A DNA stretch of 64,000 bases from Echinometra lucunter (GCA_029962745.1 CM057155.1:29278483-29342482); one strand, 5' to 3'; positions 33,308-45,117 are shown, numbered from the stretch's first letter. Notes: generated by a model not told the origin, from the sequence alone. Program-made: numbers and translations.

Positions 33308-33407
33308 ATGGCTTCCAGGAGGCTGGGTATTTGCCTCCTGAACATCTCAGAAGCACGGAATCGCCTCATTGTTGAGAATGTTGCAAATGCAGCTACAAGA
33401 CCTACAG
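33308..33407 (+). CDS. FTCDNL1: FTCDNL1 coding exon 1
   Basis: The exon itself opens at 33289 after TTTTACAG, with ATG 20 bases in. Encodes MASRRLGICLLNISEARNRL and on to AATRPT. Donor GTAAAG; 100 coding nt, ends in phase 1. The acceptor upstream implies at least one 5' non-coding exon. Confidence 0.93.
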
Positions 33408-36400
33408 GTAAAGAGGTGCTTTCCTAATAAACCAATTAGCAGATAGTCCTCCAGTGTTGTTTATCTATTTGAGTTTTTCTTTTGGCTTGAGCTTTCAAAA
33501 AAAAAGAATCTTTGTGGGTAAATCCCCCATGTCTGAGGGAATGGTTTCATTTGAGTATTTCATGTACAAGCCTTAAAGTTAAAAAACTTTAGACAGATGA
33601 ATTTCTGCTGATGAATTCATGCTCTTTTACATGAACTAACATTGTTTCAGCATTGGGTACCCCCTTTAAGACTTGCAATGACATTTAAGTTTAAAGGTTA
33701 CGTAGAGTTTTAGTAGGCCATCCAAAACTGTTGGTATACGGACAGCATCCACAAAATTGGGGCGGTGGAGTGCAGTGTCTCCTTGATGGGGGTTTGACCC
33801 TTTATAGCTGAATGCGCATTGCATGCTGGGTAACCAGGGTTCAATGCGGGACTTGCCAATAGAACAGAACTTTATATTGTGGAGGAGTATGAACAGGGTG
33901 AAAGGGAGAACATCACAATATCATGGTAGTATTACTATATTTTGCCAATGATATGAACAGTGTCCAAAGGAAATCGCTTAATGATATAGTGCGGTATATT
34001 GGGTACTATGAATGGGGCTAGTATCTTAAATGCACTGAATACAATGATTTGGTGTTGACCAAATGTCACAGCTCCAGTCAACTTCCTGAAACTGCAATAG
34101 TTCATGCAAAGAAATTTAGAAGGCTTACAGCCAGCTTATGGTTCACCTAACCCATTACCTCTTCCTCACTATCTTGTATTTGTTATATGGCCGCCTCAGT
34201 GAATAAATTCTTGTTTATGCAGGAGGTTCATCAGGTATACTGGCATCGGTGCTCAACATCTTTCAAGACATTGAATATAACCGATCAGTGTTGACCATTG
34301 CAGCCCCTATCGACCTTTTGAGATCTGCGGTGTGTAGTGCATGCAAAGAAGCTTACAGGTATGTCAAAGGGTGATTTCTAATAGCTACTGCCTGACAAGA
34401 CAGTTTATCTTGTGGAAACCATCCAGAAGGAATTGCATTGATTAGAAAGCTCATAAATGCAATTTTTATTGTGTTATAATTCTTTGTTTCTCTGCTTGCT
34501 CATCAAATGGTTTGGTAACTTTGCTAAAAGAATGAACTTTTGTAGTCATCATCATCGTTTCAGGTCATCACACTACTGTTTCCCAATGAGTAGCGCATGC
34601 AAGAGTCTTGTCTTTGGCCACTGCCAGGTCTCTCTTATGCAAGTGTCATGTAGCCTGTACCAACTCAAATGGAGCATTACTTATGTAGACATACAAGAAA
34701 AGACGGTACCACATTAAAGATGTTCTCAGTTCTTCAGTTGATCAAATCACACCAGTTTGTAATATTTTCTCCTTTAATAGGCAGATAGACTTGTCAAAGC
34801 AAGAAGGTATTCATCCTAGACTTGGTGCTGTAGATCTCATTCCCATCTATCCACTGATGTCTTCTATCTCTCTGGAGGAATGTGGAAAAGTTGCACGCTG
34901 TAAGTTAACAGAAAATCCTTTTTTACACCTTTGCTTGACCTGTATGGTCTTGTGTGCCTTTGATTCAATGGACTCACATGAGAGTGAGGTTATCAATAAT
35001 CTTTCACCAATAACAACATATAGAAGGGCCCAATTCTTGCCGATAATAGACTGTAAGCAATTGGTGTTCCTGAGCTCGTGTGTGAGTTTCATTCAGATGA
35101 TTGTCAATGAAAAAATCTGACAATTTCACTTGAATAAGGTAAATGAGTTTCATTGAAAGAAATATTATTGAAATTGATATTTTATTACCCCAGAGTGCAA
35201 AAAGCATAATTGTATTTTTCTAGAATTTTGCTGAATGTTGTGATTATAACTTCCAACCATAGAGCAGACCTCCCACACATTCTTAATTTGGTGGAAAGAA
35301 TCTGAATTTTTACCATTCCAAGCTCTTGTTTCAATATGATTTTCCTATTTTTCATGATAAATTTACTACATACTCCTATGGGAAATACTGTATCTTTCCT
35401 ATTTGAGCAAAATCATCCCTATTTTTCAGTCAGAAAGGTTGGGAGGTCTGTATAGAGGTCCACCACTGCGGAAATTGACATAGTCCAGCATAGGAATGCT
35501 CCCCTGTGTGGGTTTTATAATCATGCTAATCCTTATCCTTCCTGTAATCTGTCATGTAAACTATATGACCTGTGGAATCCAGTTATATGCTTAGCATTCT
35601 TGCTGGAATTCAGATGCTGCTGTCTTTTTCTGTGGTATCCTTGGTTTGATGAAATTTATGCTAACCAAAATTTTCTTTACTTTGTATCCCTCTGCAAATG
35701 AGAATTTAAATGCTTCCAAGTTGTAATGATAAGTGATTTGATTCTTTCTCTAATCATGTTGAAAGTATTTGGTAGTGCTTATGTAATTCTGGATAACATT
35801 TCATATCAAGCTTTTATGTTAAAAAGTATCCTTGATTGACAGTTCAGTAATTAGAATTCGATCATTCTTGTTTTAAAGCCATCGCTGAGGAACTAAGTGA
35901 TGAAATACCAGGCACCTCCTTCTTCCTTTTTGGCTCTGCTGATTGGCCAGAACAGAGAGGGCTGGTGCCTCGGAGAAAGGCCATTGGCTGGTTCAAAGGA
36001 AAACATAGCATTGATTGGTCAAAGTTTAGTCATGATCTTGGAGCACCACCATCCAGCAGATATGGACTAACTGGTACATATTTCATCAAATTTAAGTCAT
36101 AAAAAAAGGGTTCTGAGTCACCATATTTCAATCAATACAGGATCTTCAAATATTATATATATATTTATATTATATTGGATGGCTCTGAATGGGATACCAG
36201 AGAATATTCCACGAATTAGGGCCAATATTGTAAGAATTGAAGATGAGTGCGATATTGGAAATTTGGAGCGGTTTTAACAAATTTTTTACTATACAGTCAT
36301 ACTGCTGACCCATTTTATAAAACAAATAATGCACAGATTTAAATTCCTGATGTTAGTGGCGATGCAGGCATCTCGGGTATTTACAATATCATGCAAGAGC

Positions 36401-37674
36401 ACTCTGCGCAAGCACCTCATGGTAGTTGCACATTGTAAATACCCTCGAGTGCACTGCATCGCCACTAACACAAATATACAAATAATGCACAGATGTGAGT
36501 ATGTTAGTGGTGATGCAGGCATCTCGGGTATTTACAATATCATGCAAGAGCACTCTGCGCAAGCACCTCATGGTAGTCGCACATTGTAAATACCCTCGAG
36601 TGCACTGCATCGCCACTAACACACTCACATCTGTGCTTTATTTGTATAATATTGCACAGCAAATTTGGACATGAGCCTATGGGGAATTTGGCGTTTTATA
36701 CAATATGCTCTGATATTGCACAGACAAATCATGCAGACAAAAATTATGTGTTGTTAATGCACTGCTAAAATGCCCTACATAGATAATAATATATTATATT
36801 GGTCTTGTTAATAGATATTTCAGGTTTAAGTGCTATCAATATATGACTTGTAAATAAACTTGACACCTCTTGCGAAGAACTGGCCTGCACAGCACCCAAG
36901 TTTGAGTTGGGTTCCTTGAGTGCATGTTTATGTGGCTTTTATTTTTATCAATACTCCTGAACTGTTAACCTGTATAATACTGTGTGAAGTTCTTAGAGGT
37001 TTATTTCATACAGACTCAAGGTGTAGCCCACTGTATACTTAACATCTTATGTGATCTAGGTCTTATTGATTTTTTGACAGTTGACATTCTCCTATCCCCT
37101 ATGTGCAGACAGAGTTGCTATTGATATCAATTACCAGCTCGTTGCTGTCATGGGTTTATGTAAGAGGACCCTTGTTTAACCTCCAGTTGATGAAATTTTT
37201 ACTAAACTTCCATCTACCACACTTTGTCTTTCAGGTTGTGGAGCATCACACTATGTTACTAACTGCAATGTAACAATAGACACACAAGATCTAGCCATTG
37301 GGAGGGAGATAGCACATGCCATCCGAGCCACAACTCCTGGGGGCCTTCCTGGGGTGCAGGCTATGGCCTTCCCTCATGAGGGAACCATTGAAATCGCTTG
37401 TAATGTGGACAGTGTCGCAAAGGACAACCAGAGTGAAGGGAGCAATGCTGCAGCTGATAAAAACACAAATAAAAATTGTCCTCTTGTGTTGGACTATACT
37501 TCTCCATCAACCATTGAGCAGAGAGTGAAAGAGTTGGCAGGAGAGAAGGGGATTGGAATGGTCGGATCTGCTCTGATTGGGTTCAGACCAGAGCAGGCGT
37601 GTCAAATAGCCATGGATGCCCTGCAGTCTGGGAACGATCAGGTGTGGAAGTCCAGAGGTGTTCGACTCATGTGA
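33308..37674 (+). CDS. FTCDNL1: Formiminotransferase-domain protein (FTCDNL1-like), 5 coding exons
   Basis: Predicted 329-aa protein with both formiminotransferase subdomains and no cyclodeaminase domain. FTCD itself moves the formimino group from formiminoglutamate to tetrahydrofolate in histidine breakdown. The function of the stand-alone paralogue is unclear. Visible family marks: LLNISEARN (residues 11-19), the catalytic-His motif GIHPRLGAVDLIPIYP (His90), FLFGSADWP, and GASHYVTNCNVTIDTQDLA at the start of the second subdomain (186 on), then GVQAMAFPHEGTIEIACNV. A low-complexity Asn/Lys-rich loop (about residues 250-275) separates the last strand. Exons join in phase with GT-AG introns. 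The chosen start is the first ATG of exon 1, just before MASRRLGICLLN. Confidence 0.93.
33825..34022. mobile_element. Fragment of the 1340-1853 element family
   Basis: Reads like the minus strand of 1345-1560: GGTTCAATGCGGGACTTG, the ATCACAATATCATGG segment, 'ATATGAACAGTGTCCA', and the terminus GGGTACTATGAATGGGGCTA. Only one terminus is kept. Lies in FTCDNL1 intron 1. Confidence 0.8.
34223..34358 (+). CDS. FTCDNL1: FTCDNL1 coding exon 2
   Basis: 136 nt between TTATGCAG and GTATGT. Encodes GGSSGILASVLNIFQDIEYN, RSVLTIAAPIDLLRSAV and CSACKEAY, matching the family's VLNIFxDxDYxRSVxTIA segment. Confidence 0.95.
34781..34899 (+). CDS. FTCDNL1: FTCDNL1 coding exon 3 (catalytic His)
   Basis: 119 nt between TTAATAG and GTAAGT. 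Encodes QIDLSKQEGIHPRLGAVDLI and PIYPLMSSISLEECGKVAR. The HPRxGAVD motif carries the histidine that is catalytic in formiminotransferases. Confidence 0.96.
35879..36073 (+). CDS. FTCDNL1: FTCDNL1 coding exon 4
   Basis: 195 nt between TTTTAAAG and GTACAT. Encodes IAEELSDEIPGTSFFLFGSA, DWPEQRGLVPRRKAIGWFKG and on to SSRYGLT, completing the N-terminal subdomain. Confidence 0.95.
36330..36640. repeat. Tandem dimer of a palindromic 150-160 bp unit
   Basis: Two copies of a unit that opens GTTAGTGG(C/T)GATGCAGG and closes with its near complement CTGCATCGCCACTAAC, with TATTTACAAT / ATTGTAAATA inside. The pair is flanked by further inverted words (ATAATGCACAG / CTGTGCTTTAT). Lies in FTCDNL1 intron 4. 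Confidence 0.92.
37235..37674 (+). CDS. FTCDNL1: FTCDNL1 coding exon 5 with stop
   Basis: 440 nt from GTCTTTCAG to TGA (37672-37674). Encodes the C-terminal subdomain: GASHYVTNCNVTID, AIGREIAHAIRATTPGG, AMAFPHEGTIEIACN, and GEKGIGMVGSALIGFRPEQA. The stretch DNQSEGSNAAADKNTNKN is a low-complexity insertion relative to what I expect of the family. Confidence 0.95.
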
Positions 37675-39236
37675 TGGACGAAGTTTTCACAATTATTTTC
37701 AGGATACAAGCATATATTTTGAGATTCTGGCAGAAACCTTGGCCAAATGAGCACAGGTTAAATGCCTGGGTTTTTAATTTTTTTTTTATTTTTTATTTTT
37801 TTGTCATTCCTTAATGAATAATGTTGACATCTGATTGAGATCTGTTTCTGTGAAATAAGCAGTGGGTGATTTCATGCTCGGTGTTAGTGGTTGGTGTTTG
37901 TGTTAAGACACAAATTTCTACTAAAATCGAGCTCTAACATTGCTGCTCAGATTAAGGAGCTGATACCGATATCCTAATACCATGGATCGATAGCTAAACA
38001 CTGCAATGGCAACAGCATTATTCTCGACGAATGAAAAAATGTTGGTTTTAACTATTGAATTACGAGTCTGGAATTTCATAAAATTACTCGAGCTGTACGG
38101 TAATTCCAAAAGTGATCCAAAAGGAATCTAGAATGTGGTAAGAAACTGCTCAGAAATGGATGATCTTGATAGCAACAGTAGGTTTAGGGTTAACTTCTCT
38201 AGAGTTTTCACTTGCAACAGAAAATGCTTTGGTTGTTTCTGCAGCTAGACGCCGGGTTGGACGGCGCAGCGCGCACATGGCAAATTGTCAAATTTCACGC
38301 ATCAGCTGAAATTAGTCTGTAAAGTTTTATGACTGTTACATTGTTAATGTTAATTAAGAACTCTTCCTGATCAATAATTTGGATTCCTTGGCTTAGGTCC
38401 TTTACTACAGAAGAAAATCTGCTTTCAAGTGTTTCAAATTTCTCTAAATTAGGACTAGAAAAGATTTTTCATTCACTCTCTAAGCATTCTGGAAAAGGTA
38501 TTGAAAGTAGGTCTGTCTAATAGGTCAGTCCCCAGACTAGATTTAACTTAGACCAAACGTTGCCCTAGCTCCACAGGATTGCTCCACAAGATGAAAAGAG
38601 CTCCCTTCTATAAAACGAAATTAGCATATTAACTTCTCAGAAATCTCTCACAAGTCTTCAAACCACAGCTCTACCCCGACACTAACACCAACACCGACTG
38701 TGAAGTGAATATTTCTTAATCCGTAGGGATTTAGTGTTAGTCAGTGGGAATTTGTACATGAAATTAAACACCACCGACTGGAACTACATAAAAAAAAGGA
38801 TCAGAGGTCAACACTAACACTGACTGATTTCTGTTTCATATCAGAGGTGGTGTTAGATAATGATTTTGGGCCGAAATAAACACTAACACTAACATGAACG
38901 CCGAACGTGAAATAACCCATTGTTATGATTGCTTAAATGCTGACCATCAAACATGGGAGTGCCCATTGCATACATTTATACTGAAGAGATTCAAAATGGT
39001 TTCAGTATCAATGCTGTAATCAGTTTGTAATAAATATAGAGTCACTGCTATTTTGTGAAATGAGAAAGGATGGATAGAGTTCAAAGTAGGCCAGGTTTTG
39101 TTGTAACTAATTCATCTTCATCTTTATAGTGACAAATTCAAATACACAGAGACTTTGTAGGGGAAAAATGTTCATTTTGTATGGGTAAATTTTGAAAGAA
39201 TCTAGCAGTTGGCACCTCCATAGTAAAACAAGTAAT
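37675..39236 (+). other. FTCDNL1 3' flank
   Basis: No coding signal. The nearest AATAAA downstream on the plus strand that I see is at 39029-39034, about 1.35 kb past the stop, which would imply a long 3' UTR. An ACTAACAC-rich passage occurs at 38675-38910. Confidence 0.4.
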
Positions 39237-39410
39237 CCGTATCAGGACAACTCCCCCGGGGACTGGGGGAGCTGTCCTTGGGGAGTTGTCATCCGGGGAA
39301 AAGTGTCCTCTGGGGAGAGTTGCCCTCGGGGGAGCTGTGCTCCAGGGGGAGTTGTCAGGTGGGAATCGTATCGGCGGAATTGTCCTCTGGGGGAGTTGTC
39401 CTAGAACCCA
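39237..39410. repeat. GC-rich minisatellite of GGGGGAG(T/C)TGT(C/G)CTC units
   Basis: About ten imperfect 15-17 bp units such as GGGGGAGCTGTCCTT and GGGGGAGTTGTCCT. A single similar unit (TCTGGGGGAGTTATCCTG) is seen again near 63567. Confidence 0.85.
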
Positions 39411-39959
39411 GGTAATCATTAGACTTTGTTTGGGAAGTAAGTATGTTTTTATATGTCAAAATATATTCCATCTCTCCTATAGGCTTTTGATCATCTGAAT
39501 TTATTTCATTATCTAAACATTCAAGAGTTAATTTGGCAGCCTTTATTGTCATTTAAGGTGGACTTCTTTCACTTCTCTACACTAGATGTGTGAGATGAGA
39601 CATACTTATTCTTTTCCTTTTATCCATTGTATTCCTACATGTATAACTGACTTAATCTATACCATGCACTCCCTAGATGATGTGCCACATACAAGTTGTG
39701 AGGAGGACAAAAAAAACCACTCTATTTTTAAACACAAGTTTTTTAAAGGCCTCTTTGTACTTTTCACATGATAGCGAATAGATTACATTTAAAAGCTCAT
39801 TGATAAGAATCTTTACTCTTGCACGAATTGTAATTTTTTATTCTTACAGGAATACTAGCTCTTGTCCATAAACAGGTGGCCATTACATTATGTATGCAAG
39901 GCATAATTATTATATGCTTGTGTTGTACAGATTGTTTACATACGTATACAATATTTTGA

Positions 39960-40300
39960 TATTATTATTTTGTTTGGCATCACTTGTGCCTGGGAGGCAA
40001 AAAGCGAACTAAATCACTGTAACCCGCAGGTCTCTCCTCCCGATATAACTGATTGGGGGGTGTGCAGGTGGACACCAGGGTCTCCCCCTAATCGTATACG
40101 AATAGTGCAGTAGGTTCTTAACGTGCAAAGGTGGTGACTCTCCTGTATTTAATGCCCTGTCCGAGGGACGGAATGTTTTCCGTAACAGCCTGCATCTGTG
40201 AAACGGGAGGGGCATGTTAACACACAATGCAGGCTTCATTCATCTTTGGTTTGACAGGCAGATGCTTTACCAACTGAGCCAACTCACTCTCTACCGTGTG
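39960..40300 (-). mobile_element. tRNA-derived SINE
   Basis: On the minus strand a tRNA-like head reads AGTTGGCTCAGTTGGTAAAG, with an exact A-box TGGCTCAGTTGG (40270-40281), followed by CATCTGCCTGTCAAACC. The B-box is degenerate. A tRNA-unrelated body of about 200 bp follows, with a 3' tail rich in AAT (plus-strand ATTATTATTTTG at 39961-39972). It cannot fold as a full tRNA, so it is a SINE and not a tRNA gene. Confidence 0.78.
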
Positions 40301-40446
40301 ATCCAGAATCACTTGTGACCGTACTTAATTGTCCTTTGAATTCTACACCATCCCTGCCATTGTTGCTCCACTCTTGATCTTTGTTTCTTTCTGTGTGGCT
40401 GGTTGCTGTTGCTATGAAGTGGTGTGTGAAATACCATATTATTGTT

Positions 40447-40680
40447 GGGCTGTTTAAACCTTGTATTTCAAAATTAAAAAATTTTGAGGACAGCTCAGAA
40501 AAAGCTATATTCTAGAATTATGACTTAAGTGGCAACCTTCTGAAAAGTGTTCTCTACAGGAATTAGGAGACTGTTTTCAGACAATATGAGGTTGCCACCA
40601 TTGCCATAATTCGAAAATATAGCTTTTTCTGAGCTGTCCTCAAAATTTTTAAATTTTGAGATACAAGGTTTTAACAGTCC
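40447..40680. mobile_element. Foldback element, about 95-bp arms
   Basis: The arm from GGGCTGTTTAAACCTTGTAT to GGCAACCT is mirrored by AGGTTGCC to ATACAAGGTTTTAACAGTCC. The arms share AATTTTGAGGACAGCTCAGA and its complement. Loop about 40540-40595. Confidence 0.92.
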
Positions 40681-41523
40681 ACCGATGATATGACACTTGT
40701 TTAGGATAAAAACAGTTAGGTAGGTTGATGTTAGCTTTGTTTACTATGTGATGTGCATTACCTTAGATGTCGATGTTGTTTTAATAGTGATAAATGAGTG
40801 CAGAATCTAAAACTCTTCCTTTCCAGGTAATGTTGAAACTATGTCATGTCCAAGAGTCACTTACTAGATATGTTTGCTCGTCTTTTGTTTTCTTGGAATA
40901 TTTTCATACCTTAAACATTAGCTTCTTTCTTTTTATTATCTGATTAACATGTGCCAGTGACACCACAAATGATTGAATCTTTATTCCCTCTGGTAGTTGA
41001 GGATGATTAACAAAACATTTTGTTGGTGGTATTTTTTTGAAGAATGATCACATCTATTGTATAATAATCAATTTCCACTTGACAATGGACACATCCACAA
41101 TATGATGTAAAACAATCATATTAATACGTCAATGGAGAGTTCCCAGTCACCTCTTTTTCCACATTTCTCACCAAGATTTACGGTATGTTACCTAAAAATG
41201 CTGCTAATTAGACCAAGACAAAATCATTATAGTGATTGTAATGATGGAATTGTGCAATAATTCTTTTATTTTGTTTACTGTGATGTAGAGGTAGACCCTG
41301 TTTAGAAATTAAAGAAGAAATCAAAGGAACCGTGTGTTCAGATAATTTTGGATCGTATTAATGTTTCTTAATTTATTCCACCAGATGTTGGGATGGAGGT
41401 ATTATCCTTTTGATGTCTCATTAAATATATATATTCTCATGTGGCATATTTTGTAGCTTTGTTAGGAAGTGCTGTTATGTACTGAAATTTGTACAAAAAT
41501 TAAGCCTCTAACTTATGCCACCA

Positions 41524-42231
41524 GGGGGGTGTTTCACAAAGAGTTAAGTTGACTTAGAGTCGTGCTTAAAGGCATTGGCTAACATTGTTATGATTTTAAA
41601 AAAATCTCATTTTGTTACTTAAAAATGGGATAAACATAAGGGTTATAGTGTAAAAATACCAGTGTGAAAGTTTCAGAGCATAATATCCACGGGAAGTATT
41701 TTTAAATATTAGAAATGTGAACCAATGTTTGAAAAATATAAGAGGGTCGGTTGCATAGACCCAACGTAAGGAGTGCGCATGTGCACATGACTCAACGGAC
41801 CGCACTGTGTGTATTGACGTATCACGCGGCGGAAGGCAAGTAACGGTATTTTTGAATTCGTCCAAACGGTCCTCTTAGTTCAGTGTCTCTCGAGACGAAA
41901 GCTAATAAAATCGCGGTTTGCGTCTGATTTACAGCTTTTCCTTCCAAATTATGATTGGTTTCAGGGTTTTTGAGTATAAATACAAGTACTCATACACATG
42001 TTTCATCTTAGTTTGAGAATTTTTTAAATCAGCTGCTCACAAAGTTAGCCAATGCCTTTAAGCGCCAATGCCCATCCAGTATTAAACGCGTAATCTCACT
42101 GAGGGACTTTTCAAATAGCGTGCATCCCCCGACCATGATTGTGACCAATGCAGTGATGCGTAATATACAGCACACAAGTAGGAATTTCAGTGCGACTTTA
42201 AATTAAACTTAAATCTTTGTGAAACACTCCT
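41524..42231. mobile_element. GGGTGTTTCACAAAGA MITE interrupted by a TTAA element
   Basis: Termini GGGTGTTTCACAAAGA and TCTTTGTGAAACACTCC. Removing the 488-bp insert and one TTAA leaves about 216 bp, with AAGTTGACTTAGAGTCGTGC joined through TTAA to GCGCCAATGC. Confidence 0.9.
41570..42057. mobile_element. TTAA-flanked non-autonomous element, copy 3 (488 bp)
   Basis: Termini AGGCATTGGCTAAC / GTTAGCCAATGCCT, flanked by TTAA at 41566-41569 and 42058-42061. Collinear with copy 2 over its whole length. Nested inside another MITE. Confidence 0.94.
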
Positions 42232-44301
42232 CAGATGTTCTAATGTATGTATTATGTGTTGGATGTCTCATGAATTTTGCATATTGTGCATTATCTTTGT
42301 GCATCTTGTATATTTTAGCTTGTATAATGAAAACTTATGACTGTTCTTCCCTTTGAATTGCCTATTGAAATTTGCACAATTCCTCCAGTTACACCACCAA
42401 ATGTTGATGTAGGTATTAACTGGTACATATATGTTGAAATTTCAAATATGGACGTATTGCAGTTTGTCATATTTTGTACTTGTTAAGATAACCTAGGAAT
42501 GTTAGCTTTGCGGCATGTTCCTCTTGGATGAATACATGAGTTTTTGTTGCTATTATGTCGCTGGAAGTCGACTAATTAACAAATGGTGACAAAAATGTAT
42601 ACTGCTGTATTGGTTAAAGATATATTTTATGGTACCCATATACATATACATGTATATATATATATGAATACTCATTGTTTTGTGATACTTGTATTCAGTA
42701 TATTACAGGTCATGTGTTTTATAGACTATTTCTGTCTTTCAATTTTCTTACAAGTTGATGCACCGACTAGGTACCTCAGCTTAAATTGATGCAAAAATTA
42801 TGAAAACCCAAATAAAGCATTACCCCCCCCCCCCCAAAAAAAAAAAAAAAAAAAAAAAAAAAACTTCAATTGATATGCCTGAATTAATAACTTTCATTTC
42901 CAAGTACATCAAGCTTCATTTAAACCCCCAAGGAGCCATCTTCTGCTTGAAGTGGTTTGAGATATGCATTTCAATTTAGTCTCTATAGCTCACATGTAAA
43001 TGTCTTGCTTATTGTGTGTGCTGTATTATTTCATATCAGCTAATTTGAATGCATCATCTTCTTGATGTCGTGTGTATCAAAAAATAAAAGTTTGTACTCC
43101 TCTTCAAATGTCATAGACTTAAATCTGGGACAACACAAAAATTCAATTAAAATCATAATCTAATAGAGTTAGAAAGCAGTCTTGTTGATGTTAATTTCTT
43201 AATATAATTTTAGAGTTGTCCCTGATAACTGTTGACTGATTGATTTCTAATCTAAGAAAATCAAAGTGTAAACATGTTGTTTGGATTTAATTTGTGCAAT
43301 TAGTCTTTTTGTAAGTCTTTTCTAAATAAAATATTGAAGTACTTAAAAGAAATTAGTCATGTGGCAAGTCATGTCTATTTTATCTTATTTTGTAATGCAT
43401 TATTGAACCAATAAATCTTGATCTTGTTTTGCATTTATCTTTTATTTGATGATTTGTATTTTTGAATCATGACAGTAATTATTTAGAGTGCAATTTAAAT
43501 AATCAGCTTTCCTCTACAAATTGACAACCCTTTTTACGTCTTGTATTGATAGAATTTTCTTTCCCAAAGCCATATATACTGGTATTTTTTTAATGAATAT
43601 GAATTCTGATAAATGTATTTTTATTCAACCCATAGCAGTACAGAGCTTTCTTGATTTGTTGTTGAACTGCAAAAGTATCTCGAGGCTGTACCCCTATGGG
43701 TTAAAGATGCAAAAAACAGATGAATGCATGAATGAATGTTTGTGGAATAATTGAATAAAACGTTGCCAGTTTGCTTGCAATTTTGAACTTTTCATTCAGT
43801 TTAAACTTTTCATCCAGTTTAAAGATAGTAATATAATGCCGAGTTTTATTTTGAAAGTTTTCGGCATCAAACAAAATACACAACCGAGATGGGCACACTA
43901 TTGGTCCAGTGTACTTAACATGGATATTTGTGTTGCTCACAAAGATTCGTACATTCGGAATAACAGGAATGATACAATCATGGAGCTAATTCATGATACA
44001 ACAAAAAGAACTAAAAAGATCACTTGGAAATCAAGTTTTGGGTAAGAATTCTTAGACTATGCCCCACGTGTCTGATATCATCTGATTTTTTTATTTTTTA
44101 TTTGATGATGACAATGATTCACAACATTTGTATGGCGTCATATATGTTTAAAACATTAAAAGCGCAGACCCCTCCAATAAAGTTAGCGCTCAAATGTCTG
44201 ATGAAAGGTGTGAGTCTTATGAGCGAAGCTTTGAAGTGGTCTGTCACGAAGATATGATGGGAGGGAGTTTCATAGGCGAGGAGCAATAGAGGAGAAAGCC
44301 C
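42232..44301. other. Intergenic, nothing recognised
   Basis: AT-rich. Contains a C tract joined to a long A tract (42822-42863) preceded by AATAAA, which resembles a retroposed poly(A) end but has no recognisable body. Several other AATAAA words (43084, 43326, 43410) are present without a coding region. Confidence 0.45.
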
Positions 44302-44442
44302 GGGGAGCGTTTCATGAAGGGACTTGTCAGATGTTTTATCCGACAATTGCCATAGTAACGATGCTTCTCAGCCAATCAAAATCAAGGAAAGATGTCAGAT
44401 CTCACAACTTGTCAGACAACAAATGTTGATGAAACGCTCCCC
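44302..44442. mobile_element. GGGGAGCGTTTCATGA MITE, diverged copy
   Basis: Ends GGGGAGCGTTTCATGAAGG and GATGAAACGCTCCCC. Related to 9541-9679, with both having an internal CAGCCAATCA. Inverted repeats are less perfect here. Confidence 0.88.
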
Positions 44443-44902
44443 CGGTCTCCAACGCTTGAGTTATGTAATGTGCATTTGGAGAATAAGGCCAGATCGGAGG
44501 GCCAGGTAGGGCGACGCCGCTCAGTCAGAGAAAACGTATCCTGCAGTCAGACAATGAATGGCCTATGCAGTGAACCTCTACAGTAGAAAAAGTGATATCA
44601 CTTTGGGGATTTTTGGACCTTTCATCTAATGATGTGAGGCCATGCAAGGACTTACAGGATATCTCTCTACTGCTATAAGAAGTAGAAAGTCTGATACACA
44701 TTGATATACACTGATCAGGTGAAAGGATAATATTTTTCAAGTTGTGGATTCTTCTCTGAATCAGACAAAATTGGAAGAAGAAGAAAGAAAAAAGAAGAGG
44801 CCAACAAGTTTTTGCAGCTTCAGTGGCTGGTCATTTCCATGAGCCTATTTCTTCAGGAAAACATTATTTTTCTCTTATTGTATTGTTCCGATTTCCCCCT
44901 CA

Positions 44903-45117
44903 TTAAAAGTAGATATCTGATGAATTATTCAAGACAGGCAAAAAATCATAAAATTTGAGTCATGATAATTTTGCTTTTGAGTGCATCTAAAAATACGGCA
45001 CAAAAACAAAGTCATTAAAAGTAGATATCTGATGAATTATTCAAGACAGGCAAAAAATCATAAAATTTGAGTCATGATAATTTTGGTTTTGAGTGCTAAA
45101 AATGCGGCACAAAAGCA
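44903..45117. repeat. Tandem duplication, about 108-bp unit, two copies
   Basis: ATTAAAAGTAGATATCTGAT through GGCACAAAA(A/G)CAAA occurs twice in direct succession with few differences. Confidence 0.93.

Noticed and set aside
40240..40300. tRNA gene on the minus strand
   Set aside because: Only the 5' tRNA-like half is recognisable, and the B-box and 3' half do not fold; it is the head of a SINE.
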